Source: Granulicella aggregans (lineage in GTDB: Bacteria; Acidobacteriota; Terriglobia; Terriglobales; Acidobacteriaceae). Taken from it: a DNA stretch of 64,000 nt. A program made the translations under genes and the position numbers. The stretch covers positions 124,001 to 188,000 of the forward strand of contig NZ_JAGSYE010000003.1 of assembly GCF_025685565.1 (NCBI RefSeq). The letters run 5' to 3'. Numbering within the stretch: the stretch's first letter is position 1; the number at the start of each line of letters is the position of its first letter. The notes beneath the pieces are model-generated. The model made no database searches and was not told the DNA's origin. It was given only the letters and a program-made list of their open reading frames with translations. Shown in pieces: positions 9,340 through 17,049 of the stretch.

Positions 9340-10002
9340 TTACTCGACATTCGCGATATGCCGCACATCCGCGCCGCGCACCCAGAAGATCACATCTTCC
9401 GCGATGTTCGTCGCATGGTCCCCGACACGTTCAAGATTCCGGGAGATGATCAGCGCATTCAGGCTCTGCGGCGTAAGCTCCGGCCGCTCCTTGATCAGCG
9501 AACTCAGCGAATAAAACGCAGCATCGTTCATCTCATCCACTTCGTCGTCCATCTTCAGCACCGACTGCGCAAGATCCGCATCCGCCTCGATAAACGCCTG
9601 CAGCGACTTCCGCACCATCGCCGACGACAGCGAAGCCAGCTTCGGGATATCTACCGGCAGATCGAAGTTCGCGAACGCGCCCATCTCGCGCACCCGCACC
9701 GCTATATTGACCGCCTGATCGCCCACGCGTTCGAGATCGGCATTGATCCGGATCACGGAGAGAATGAAGCGGAGATCGACGGCCATCGGCTGCTCCATGG
9801 CAAGCAGGTCTAGCGCCATCTGGTCGATCTCGCGCTCCAAGCGGTTGATCGAAGGCTCGGCGCGAAAGACGAGTTCGCAGATGCTCAGATCGCGCGTGCT
9901 GTACGCCTCGATAGACCGCTGGATCGCCTGCTCGGCCATCCCCGCCATCACCAGCAGTTTCTCTTTCAGATCGTCTAGATTTTGATGAAAACGGACGCGC
10001 AT
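9340..10002 (-). CDS. phoU: PhoU, phosphate signalling regulator
   Basis: 220 residues, the normal family length, made of two repeated three-helix bundles. Signature stretches include ERVGDQAVNIA (first repeat) and ERVGDHATNIAEDV (second), both metal-binding E-x-V-GD-A-x-N-I motifs. PhoU links the Pst transporter to the PhoR kinase, keeping the regulon off when phosphate is plentiful. Its ATG overlaps the pstB stop (TGATG), showing translational coupling. Confidence 0.96.
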   Translation of the reverse strand: MRVRFHQNLDDLKEKLLVMAGMAEQAIQRSIEAYSTRDLSICELVFRAEPSINRLEREIDQMALDLLAMEQPMAVDLRFILSVIRINADLERVGDQAVNIAVRVREMGAFANFDLPVDIPKLASLSSAMVRKSLQAFIEADADLAQSVLKMDDEVDEMNDAAFYSLSSLIKERPELTPQSLNALIISRNLERVGDHATNIAEDVIFWVRGADVRHIANVE

Positions 10003-10760
10003 CAGCCGAACCTCCCGGTGATGTAGTCCTCCGTCCGCTTGTCGCGCGGGTTGGTAAAGATCTTGTGCGTCGAGTCGAACTCCACCATCTTGCCGTTCAA
10101 AAAGAAGCCTGTATTCTCCGCCACACGCGCCGCCTGCTGCATGTTGTGTGTGACGATCACAATCGTGTACTGGCTCTTCAACTGGAAGATTAAATCTTCG
10201 ATCTTCGAGGTCGAGACCGGGTCGAGAGCCGATGCCGGCTCGTCCATCAACAGGACTTCAGGATCAACTGCGAGAGCACGGGCGATGCAGAGCCGCTGCT
10301 GCTGTCCGCCCGAAAGGCTGGCGCCGGACTTCTTCTTCAGGTCGTCCTTGACCTCTTCCCAAAGCGCCGCGGCCTTCAACGAGCGCTCGCAGGTCTCGTC
10401 GAGCACCTTGCGATTGCGAAAGCCATTCAGCTTCAACCCGCTCACCACGTTGTCGTAGATCGACATCGTCGGAAACGGATTGGGCCGCTGGAAGACCATG
10501 CCGATGCGGCGGCGAATCTCGACCGGCGAAGCGTCCTTGTAGATGTCCACATCGCCCATCTTCACCAGGCCCGTCGCACGCGCGATAGGATTCGTCTCGT
10601 GCATGCGGTTCAGGCAACGAACGAATGTGGACTTACCGCAGCCTGAAGGTCCAATCAGCGCGGTCGCGTGGTTCGCCGGAATGTGGACGTCGATGTCCTG
10701 CAGCGTGTGCGTCGTTCCATACCAGGCGTTCAGATGCTCCACTTGAATGCCAACTCCCAC
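10002..10760 (-). CDS. pstB: PstB, phosphate ABC transporter ATPase
   Basis: 252 residues. Walker A GPSGCGKS, the Q-loop VFQRPNPFPTMSIYDNV typical of PstB, signature LSGGQQQR, Walker B VLLMDEPASALDP and the switch histidine in VIVTHNMQQAARV are all intact. It powers high-affinity phosphate import through PstA/PstC. It starts with GTG overlapping the last base of the pstA stop (TAGTG). Confidence 0.97.
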   Translation of the reverse strand: MGVGIQVEHLNAWYGTTHTLQDIDVHIPANHATALIGPSGCGKSTFVRCLNRMHETNPIARATGLVKMGDVDIYKDASPVEIRRRIGMVFQRPNPFPTMSIYDNVVSGLKLNGFRNRKVLDETCERSLKAAALWEEVKDDLKKKSGASLSGGQQQRLCIARALAVDPEVLLMDEPASALDPVSTSKIEDLIFQLKSQYTIVIVTHNMQQAARVAENTGFFLNGKMVEFDSTHKIFTNPRDKRTEDYITGRFG

Positions 10761-11680
10761 TAGCTACCTCCCTTGAGTACGCCGCGGTTGGCAAATATCC
10801 GGACAAGCGTTACCGAAACCATAATCAACATGATCAGAACCAGCGATCCGGCCCATGCCAGACGATGCCACTCGTCATAGGGTCCGGTCGCGTAGATATA
10901 AATCTGCAGGGGCAGCGCAGCGATGGGCTGAGTAAGACTCAGGCTCCAGAACTGGTTGCCGAACGCCGTAAACAGCAGCGGAGCTGTCTCGCCCGCGACG
11001 CGCGCAAACGCCAGCATGCAGCCCGTGATGATGCCCGGCGAAGCCGTCCGCAGGCTGACCGAGATCGCCGTCCGCCACTTCGGCACGCCGAGACCCAGCG
11101 CCGCTTCGCGAATCGCGTGGGGCACGGTCATCAGCATCTCTTCCGTGGTCCGCGTAATCGTCGGCACCATCATGATCGCCAGAGCGACGCCGCCCGCGAA
11201 GGCAGAGAAGTGTTTCTGCTGCATCACGATCAACGAGTAGATAGAGATGCCCATCACGATCGACGGAACGCCGTTGAGTACGTCCGCCGTGAAGCGAACG
11301 GCATCCGCAAGCACCTTGCCGCGGCCAAACTCCGCCAGATAAACGCCCGCTGCAATACCCACCGGAATTCCCATCAGGCTCGCCAGTGAGAGAATGACGC
11401 CCGACCCAACGATCGAGTTCGCCATGCCGCCGCCGTCTTCACCCACGGGCTTTGGAATCTGCGTGAAGAACGCGAAGTTCAGCGAACTTGCGCCCTTGTA
11501 AATCAGGTAGCCGAGGATCAGCAACAGCGGCGTAATGACAACGACCGTGCTCAGGATCGCGAGCCCGGTAATGAGGTTGTTCATCGTCGCGCGGCGAAAC
11601 TGATCCAGCTTCATCCGCCTTGTGTTGAAGTTGGTCGGCTCGCGCATCGCGGGGGTCGGTGTCACAGGTTTTGTGCTCAT
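10760..11680 (-). CDS. pstA: PstA, phosphate ABC transporter permease
   Basis: About 306 residues with six predicted membrane spans and the permease coupling loop REAALGLGVPKWRTAI (EAA motif). The pair with PstC forms the phosphate channel in the inner membrane. The longer frame to 11722 would lie inside pstC; the ATG at 11680 starts two bases after the pstC stop and gives the usual basic leader before the first span. Confidence 0.96.
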   Translation of the reverse strand: MSTKPVTPTPAMREPTNFNTRRMKLDQFRRATMNNLITGLAILSTVVVITPLLLILGYLIYKGASSLNFAFFTQIPKPVGEDGGGMANSIVGSGVILSLASLMGIPVGIAAGVYLAEFGRGKVLADAVRFTADVLNGVPSIVMGISIYSLIVMQQKHFSAFAGGVALAIMMVPTITRTTEEMLMTVPHAIREAALGLGVPKWRTAISVSLRTASPGIITGCMLAFARVAGETAPLLFTAFGNQFWSLSLTQPIAALPLQIYIYATGPYDEWHRLAWAGSLVLIMLIMVSVTLVRIFANRGVLKGGS

Positions 11681-11682
11681 GG

Positions 11683-12768
11683 TTATGCCACCCTCGCCGG
11701 AGCGCCGCGCGTCACCGCCCATACCAGCAGGCGGGCGATCGTATTGACGACAATCGTTACCAGGAAGAGCGCAAGCCCAATCTCAATCAACGCGCTGAGA
11801 TACACGTCGCCGGTCGCCTCGGAGAACTCATTCGCGATCACACTGGCCAGGGTATATCCCGGCGCAAACAGGCTCTTGTTGATCTCCGCGTGATTTCCGA
11901 TCACCATCGTGACCGCCATCGTCTCGCCCAACGCGCGGCCAAGCCCAAGCATCACCGCGCCGACGATACCGATCCGCGAGTTCCGCAGAACACCCACCCG
12001 GATCATCTCCCACCGAGTCGCGCCAAGAGCCAGTACCGCCTCACGCTGGCTGTTCGGAACCGCCAGCATAATGTCGCGCGTCAGCGACGAGATGATCGGC
12101 AGGATCATGATCGCGAGAATAATGCTCGCCGTCAGCATGCCGACACCGAAGTTCGCGCCTTCGAAGAAACCAGTCCATCCCAGCGTCTTCACCAGAAACG
12201 GTCCCAGAGAGTCGCGCATCATCGGCACCAGAACGAACACGGCCCAGAGGCCATAGACAACGCTTGGGATAGCCGCCAGCAGTTCAGTCAGGAACGAGAT
12301 AGGCGCGCGCAGCATCTTGGGGCATAGCTCTGTCAGGAAGACGGCCACTCCCAGCGCCAGCGGAACCGCCATGAGCAGTGCGAGGAAGGACGTCGCAAGC
12401 GTCCCGTAGATGAACGGAAGCGCACCGAAGTCGCCGCTGACCGGATCCCATGCCTGGCTGGTGAAGAACTTGAAGCCGAATGCATGCAGGCTCAGTTTCG
12501 AGCGCAACACCAGGATCGACGCGATAAAGATAACGATCGCGAAGATGCTCAGAGCGCACGTCAGCATCAACCCGGCAAACGCCTGGTCGGCAAACTTGCC
12601 GCTGCCTCGCGAAGAAAGGAACTGCCGAATGATCGACGGTGTAAGCACGGGCGTCGGTGGCTCTCCGGCGGCAGGCGCAGACGGCAGAGGGACCTCGAGG
12701 GCGCGAACCGTCGAGCGCGGCTCAGATGGATTGGATTCGGAGTTGGTGGTCATTTGTGTAGGAGACAC
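11683..12768 (-). CDS. pstC: PstC, phosphate ABC transporter permease
   Basis: 361 residues: a proline/serine-rich cytoplasmic leader of about 55, then six spans. The coupling motif reads QREAVLALGATRWEMI. The GTG at 12768 is preceded by AGGAAAGACT, a good ribosome site; an ATG five codons later lacks one. It is the second gene of the pst block, separated from pstS by 114 bases that hold a stable hairpin. Confidence 0.95.
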   Translation of the reverse strand: MSPTQMTTNSESNPSEPRSTVRALEVPLPSAPAAGEPPTPVLTPSIIRQFLSSRGSGKFADQAFAGLMLTCALSIFAIVIFIASILVLRSKLSLHAFGFKFFTSQAWDPVSGDFGALPFIYGTLATSFLALLMAVPLALGVAVFLTELCPKMLRAPISFLTELLAAIPSVVYGLWAVFVLVPMMRDSLGPFLVKTLGWTGFFEGANFGVGMLTASIILAIMILPIISSLTRDIMLAVPNSQREAVLALGATRWEMIRVGVLRNSRIGIVGAVMLGLGRALGETMAVTMVIGNHAEINKSLFAPGYTLASVIANEFSEATGDVYLSALIEIGLALFLVTIVVNTIARLLVWAVTRGAPARVA

Positions 12769-12843
12769 AGTCTTTCCTGAATGCCCACGCAGTATCCTTC
12801 CTGGAGAACGGGAAGGAGCACGAACGCAGATGAAATATAGATA

Positions 12844-12869
12844 GCCGGGGACGCCTGCGCGACCCCGGC
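12844..12869 (-). promoter_or_regulatory. Hairpin between pstS and pstC
   Basis: GCCGGGG at 12844-12850 pairs perfectly with CCCCGGC at 12863-12869 around a 12-base loop, 13 bases after the pstS stop. No U-run follows on the minus strand. Such hairpins after the binding-protein gene often protect the upstream transcript or cause partial attenuation, so pstS mRNA would exceed pstCAB mRNA. That role is inferred from position. Confidence 0.55.
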
Positions 12870-12882
12870 CTGACGCACCGGT

Positions 12883-13890
12883 TTACTTGACCGTCTTGAT
12901 CGTCTGCTTGACCATCTCCTGCACCTGCTTCGGCAGAGGAGCGTAGGTCATGCTGGAAGCTTCACCTTCGCCCGTCGTGATCATCCAGTCCAGGAAACCC
13001 TGGAGGGCCTTGCCCTTCGCCGGATCAACGGACTTCACCGGAATCAGTAGCCAGGTAAAGCTCGAGATCGGGTAAGAGTCCGGACCATCCGCGTTGGTGA
13101 TCGAAACCCGGTAGTCCTTGGGCATCGACTTGGCGGCAGCCGCGGCAGCAGCCGTCACGCCGTCCGTCGTCGCCTTCAGGAACTTGCCGGCCTTGTTCTT
13201 CACCGCGCCGAACTGCATGTTGTTCGCACGCGCATAGATCAACTCAACATAGCCGAACGAGTAAGGCGACTGGCGAACCATCCCGGCGACGCCCTCGTTA
13301 CCCTTCTGGCCGATACCTGTCGGCCACTTCACCGAGGTGCCCTTGCCGATCTTGCTCTGGAAGTCCGGGCTGACCTTGCTCAGGAAGTCCGTGAAGATAT
13401 AGGTCGTACCCGATCCATCCGAGCGGTACACCGGCAGGATTGCCTTGTCCGGGAACTGTACGCCGGGATTGTCCTTCGCGATGCGCGGATCGTTCCACTT
13501 CGAGATCTTGCCCAGGTAGATGTCCGCGATCACTTCGGAAGAAAAGTTCAGGTCCTTCGTGTTACCCGGGATGTTGAACACCGGAACCACTGCGCCCAGA
13601 ACCGTCGGAATGTGGATTGTCTTGATCTTCGAATCGGCGATCTGCTGATCATTCATCGGACCGTCGGTCGCACCAAAGTCAACCGTGCCTTCCGAGACCT
13701 GGCGAATACCGCCGCCCGAACCGATCGGCTGATAGTTGATCTTCACTTCGGGGTGAATCTTGTTGTACTCGGCAAACCAGCGGGAGTAGATCGGGTTCGG
13801 AAAAGTGGCACCCGCGCCATTGATGTTCTGGGCAACTCCCGCGCTTGCGGTTAGCGCCAGCAAGCCTGCTGCAATAACGTTCAGTTTCAC
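12883..13890 (-). CDS. pstS: PstS, periplasmic phosphate-binding protein
   Basis: 335 residues. The first 21 form a Sec signal peptide ending in GVAQ, followed by the PstS hallmark GAGATFPNPIYSRW. Phosphate-binding stretches FGATDGPM and SDGSGTTYIFTDFLS are present. It captures phosphate outside the inner membrane for PstCAB. The start is the GTG at 13890, preceded by GAGGTACACGA; the ATG-like frame to 13929 has no ribosome site and would spoil the signal peptide. Confidence 0.96.
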   Translation of the reverse strand: MKLNVIAAGLLALTASAGVAQNINGAGATFPNPIYSRWFAEYNKIHPEVKINYQPIGSGGGIRQVSEGTVDFGATDGPMNDQQIADSKIKTIHIPTVLGAVVPVFNIPGNTKDLNFSSEVIADIYLGKISKWNDPRIAKDNPGVQFPDKAILPVYRSDGSGTTYIFTDFLSKVSPDFQSKIGKGTSVKWPTGIGQKGNEGVAGMVRQSPYSFGYVELIYARANNMQFGAVKNKAGKFLKATTDGVTAAAAAAAKSMPKDYRVSITNADGPDSYPISSFTWLLIPVKSVDPAKGKALQGFLDWMITTGEGEASSMTYAPLPKQVQEMVKQTIKTVK

Positions 13891-13952
13891 TCGTGTACCT
13901 CGGTAAGATTTTGTTCTAGGGTCTGCCACTCCACTTTAGTGTGATCGGAAGA

Positions 13953-13971
13953 TGTTACGGGACAGTTACAT
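13953..13971. promoter_or_regulatory. Candidate Pho box upstream of pstS
   Basis: GTTACG at 13954-13959 and GTTACA at 13965-13970 form a direct repeat with 11-base periodicity, the spacing used by PhoB/PhoP-class regulators (one DNA turn). It lies about 65-80 bases before the pstS GTG, between phoR and pstS. The repeat fits the TTACA-N5-TTACA form better than the E. coli CTGTCAT form. PhoB from this same cluster is the expected binder. Confidence 0.45.
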
Positions 13972-14015
13972 CCCGGCGAAATACCCAAGAAACCACCCCT
14001 GACCGCCTAAAATCT

Positions 14016-15443
14016 TTAGTTAGTTACCGGATACTGCGCTACCGGAAGGCAGAAGATGAACGTACTTCCGCGATGCAGTTCGCTCTCCGCCCGAATCGTT
14101 CCACCCTGCGCTTCGACCATGTGCCGGGCGATCGCCAGCCCCAGGCCGGTGCCCCCGGACTCCCGGGACCGGGCCTTGTCCACTCGGTAGAATCTCTCGA
14201 AGATCCGGCCTAGGTGTTCGAACGCGATTCCCTGCCCAAAATCCCGCACCCGGAACTCCACCATCTCGTACGGCTCCGAGATCTCGCTCGCTGAAACCAC
14301 CACCCGGGCAAACTCGCTGCTCCGTGTCCGGCCGTACTTGATGCCATTCTCAATCAGATTGCTCAAGACCTGCATCACCGCGTCATGATCGGCATAGACC
14401 TGGCGGCTTGTCACCTCGCCAATCTCAAGGTTTGCGTCCGAGTCCTGCACCAGGCCGCTCATCGCCTCGATGGCCTCGCGCACCAGCGAATCCGCCGGGA
14501 TGGGGCCGGGATGGAGCTTCTGCTCGGTCGACTCGATCCTCGCCATCACCAGCAGGTCTTCCGTAAGCCGGTTCATTCGCGTCGCATTCTTCAGAATCGT
14601 CGACAGAAACTCCCTTGCCACCGGCGTCAGCGACTCTTCGTGGTCGAGCAGCGTCTCCACGTATCCGGTGATCGACGTGAGCGGCGTCCGCAGTTCGTGC
14701 GAGACGTTCGCCACGAAGTCGCGCTGCGTCCGTTCGACTTGCTCGATCCGAGTTACATCGTGGAGCACCGCGACCGCGCCTCCCCCCGGCATCGGTGACG
14801 CATTGATTTCAAAGGTCTTGCCCGGCAGTAGCGTCGTCGACTTCCGTTCGCACACCGTCCGGCTGTCAAGCGCCGATCGGACGCACGCCAGCACCTCAGG
14901 ATCACGAATCGTCTGCACTAGCGAGTGCCCCACCCGCACCGAGCCGCTTCCCAGCGTGCCGCGCGAAGAAGACGCCCCCGGCATCAGCCGCTGCATCCTC
15001 TGGTTGCTCCACTGGATACGTCCGGCGGCATCGACCGCGATGACTGCGTCCTGCATCGAGTCGAGCAACGCCTCCAACTCGCGCCGGCTCTCCTTCGACT
15101 GCTCGAGCGACTGGTCAACCTGTGCCGCCGCCCCGGCGAGCGCCTTCGAAAGCCTCTCAAAGTCGCGATATCCGGGCGCAAAGTCGCCGCCATCCGCCTG
15201 GGCAAGCGTTCCCTCGGCGACCTCATCCGGCCGGTCGGCGATCGCTCCCGCTGCCCTTTCAAGAGGAGAGATCGCCTGCCGGACCGAGTAGGTCGTCCAC
15301 ACCGCCGCAAGCGCAGCCCAACCGATCACCGCGAGGACAGTGATGTACCAGTCCTTTTGCGGCAACAGCGCGCGCGTCCCCGCCACAAAGGCCATGGCCA
15401 GGGTCAGCCGCAGAAAAACGGTAACGAAAAAGCTACGCTTCAA
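14016..15443 (-). CDS. phoR: PhoR-like phosphate sensor histidine kinase
   Basis: 475 residues: two membrane spans near the start (about 8-24 and 32-50), a HAMP-like linker, a PAS domain (DSMQDAVIAVDAAGRI), a HisKA domain with the phospho-acceptor histidine in NVSHELRTPLTSI, and a HATPase domain with N box LIENGIKYGR, FGQGI and GTGLGLAIA. The lack of a large periplasmic domain matches PhoR, which senses via Pst/PhoU. The start is TTG preceded by GGAGCAGTCTGG. It follows phoB by 47 bases. Confidence 0.93.
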   Translation of the reverse strand: MKRSFFVTVFLRLTLAMAFVAGTRALLPQKDWYITVLAVIGWAALAAVWTTYSVRQAISPLERAAGAIADRPDEVAEGTLAQADGGDFAPGYRDFERLSKALAGAAAQVDQSLEQSKESRRELEALLDSMQDAVIAVDAAGRIQWSNQRMQRLMPGASSSRGTLGSGSVRVGHSLVQTIRDPEVLACVRSALDSRTVCERKSTTLLPGKTFEINASPMPGGGAVAVLHDVTRIEQVERTQRDFVANVSHELRTPLTSITGYVETLLDHEESLTPVAREFLSTILKNATRMNRLTEDLLVMARIESTEQKLHPGPIPADSLVREAIEAMSGLVQDSDANLEIGEVTSRQVYADHDAVMQVLSNLIENGIKYGRTRSSEFARVVVSASEISEPYEMVEFRVRDFGQGIAFEHLGRIFERFYRVDKARSRESGGTGLGLAIARHMVEAQGGTIRAESELHRGSTFIFCLPVAQYPVTN

Positions 15444-15490
15444 CCAGACTGCTCCGCTTCGGCTCCATCACGTACAACATCAACCTGCGT

Positions 15491-16195
15491 CTACGCCGGG
15501 ACAACCTTGGGGATCTCAAACCTGTATCCCGCCCCGCGCATCGTCTTCAGGAACCGTGGCGTTTCGGCGTCAGCCTCAATCTTCTCGCGAATTCGCCGGA
15601 CATAGACATCGACAGAACGCGGAGTGACAAACCGGGCATCGCCCCAGACCGCATCCAGAAGATGATCGCGACTGAACACCCGTCCCGGATGCCGGGCCAG
15701 ATAATCCAGCAGCCGGAACTCGGTCGCCGTGGTGGTCACCAGCTCGCCGCTGACGCGCAACTGCATCGCGCTGGCATCGATCTCAATATTCTCGAACTTC
15801 AACACCGAAGGCGCACTCGGCCGCTCGAACCGGCGCAGCACCGCCTTTACTCGGGCCACCAGCTCGCGAGTCGCAAAAGGCTTGGTGATGTAGTCGTCCG
15901 CCCCAAGCTCCAGCCCCTGTACCCGATCGTTCTCAGCCGCGCGAGCCGTGAGAAAGATGATCGGAATTGAACTCAAGTTCGGATTCTGACGAAGCCGCCT
16001 GCAGAGATCAAGCCCGTCTCCACCAGGAACCATAATGTCCAGCAGGAAGAGCGAGGGTGGCTGGCGTTCTGCATCCGAAAGAATCTGCCCAATGGCAAGG
16101 TAGGAGCGCACCGCATAGCCTGCGCTCTCCAGGTGATACTGGACGAGCCGCGAGATGTCCGCATCGTCTTCCAATACAAAGATTGTCTGACTCAA
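15491..16195 (-). CDS. phoB: PhoB-like response regulator (OmpR family)
   Basis: About 235 residues. The receiver has the acidic pair in LEDDADI, phospho-aspartate in LLDIMVPGGDG and lysine in YITKPF; the C-terminus is a winged helix (TEFRLLDYLARHPGRVFSR, SVDVYVRRIREKI). It activates the pst genes under phosphate limitation. The frame stays open to 16285, but a GAGG eight bases before the TTG at 16195, right where the receiver begins, makes that the better start. Confidence 0.93.
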   Translation of the reverse strand: MSQTIFVLEDDADISRLVQYHLESAGYAVRSYLAIGQILSDAERQPPSLFLLDIMVPGGDGLDLCRRLRQNPNLSSIPIIFLTARAAENDRVQGLELGADDYITKPFATRELVARVKAVLRRFERPSAPSVLKFENIEIDASAMQLRVSGELVTTTATEFRLLDYLARHPGRVFSRDHLLDAVWGDARFVTPRSVDVYVRRIREKIEADAETPRFLKTMRGAGYRFEIPKVVPA

Positions 16196-16495
16196 ATTTG
16201 TTGCCCTCGTCTTCCATACGCTGCCCAGAGCGGCCTCGGAATCGGTCTGTGAACCGGCCTGGGAATGATCTACAAGTTGGCGCATGAACTCAGAGTACCT
16301 TATTGCTTTTCAACCAATTGCAAACAGAAGATGAATGTATTCGAACCCGGCTTAGCCCTGCCGCGGCGGTGGCAATATCCTGTCCGGGCCCTGGCCGGAC
16401 CGAAAGTTGCATCCATTGTTCCACCTTCGCATGCGACTGAAATCCCCGTTCAAAGCGTCGTACTGTTAAGATAGCCGCAAGGGGGGTCGCTGAGA
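16196..16495. promoter_or_regulatory. Divergent intergenic region, phoB/receiver gene
   Basis: About 300 bases between divergent starts. The strand-plus side ends with TAAGAT (possible -10) and AAGGGGGG before the TTG at 16496. The phoB side is AT-richer around 16290-16335. I see no clear Pho box or other operator here, and no gene. Confidence 0.4.
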
Positions 16496-16972
16496 TTGAA
16501 CAACTTCACTCAAGATGAGAGGACTCCCCTGCCCGAAGGCATGTCCGAAAGTGAGACGCCGGCGCGGAAGATGAAGACACCCGTAGTCCTTTGCATCGAC
16601 GACGAGTTGATCGGACTCAGGGTGCGCAGAATTCTCCTTGAACGGGCCGGATATACCGTTCTCGGCGCCCTGGATGGTGCCGAGGGCATCGAGCTCTTCG
16701 CCCAGCACCCCATTGACGCTGTCGTCCTGGACTATGCGATGCCAGGCATGAACGGCGCCGAGGTAGCCACTCGACTCCGCGAGATGAGGCCCGAAGTCCC
16801 CATCCTTCTGCTCTCCGCCTATCTTGGATTGCCTCCGGAAGTCACTTCCCTGGTTGACGTTTATATGACCAAGGGCGAGGGGGCCCCCATGTTACTTAAG
16901 AAACTACACGTCATGCTCACGCTGACCCGTCCTCACGACGGTCAGAGGAGACAAGACCACACCCCCGAGTAG
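16496..16972 (+). CDS. Single-domain response regulator
   Basis: 158 residues, essentially one receiver domain after a 28-residue leader: acidic pair in LCIDDELIG, phospho-aspartate in VVLDYAMPGMNG, serine in LLLSAYLG, lysine in YMTKGEG. There is no output domain, so it probably passes phosphate or acts by protein contact (CheY/Spo0F style). The TTG start is preceded by AAGGGGGG; an ATG at 16571 would still retain the domain. It precedes a soluble-loop CHASE3 kinase by 77 bases on the same strand, its likely partner. Confidence 0.87.
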   Translation: MNNFTQDERTPLPEGMSESETPARKMKTPVVLCIDDELIGLRVRRILLERAGYTVLGALDGAEGIELFAQHPIDAVVLDYAMPGMNGAEVATRLREMRPEVPILLLSAYLGLPPEVTSLVDVYMTKGEGAPMLLKKLHVMLTLTRPHDGQRRQDHTPE

Positions 16973-17049
16973 CATTTAGGCCACCAGAGATCTGGAACGC
17001 AGGCAAACCAGATGGCCGAAATGCATCGTAAGAAGTATAGGATGGGGCA

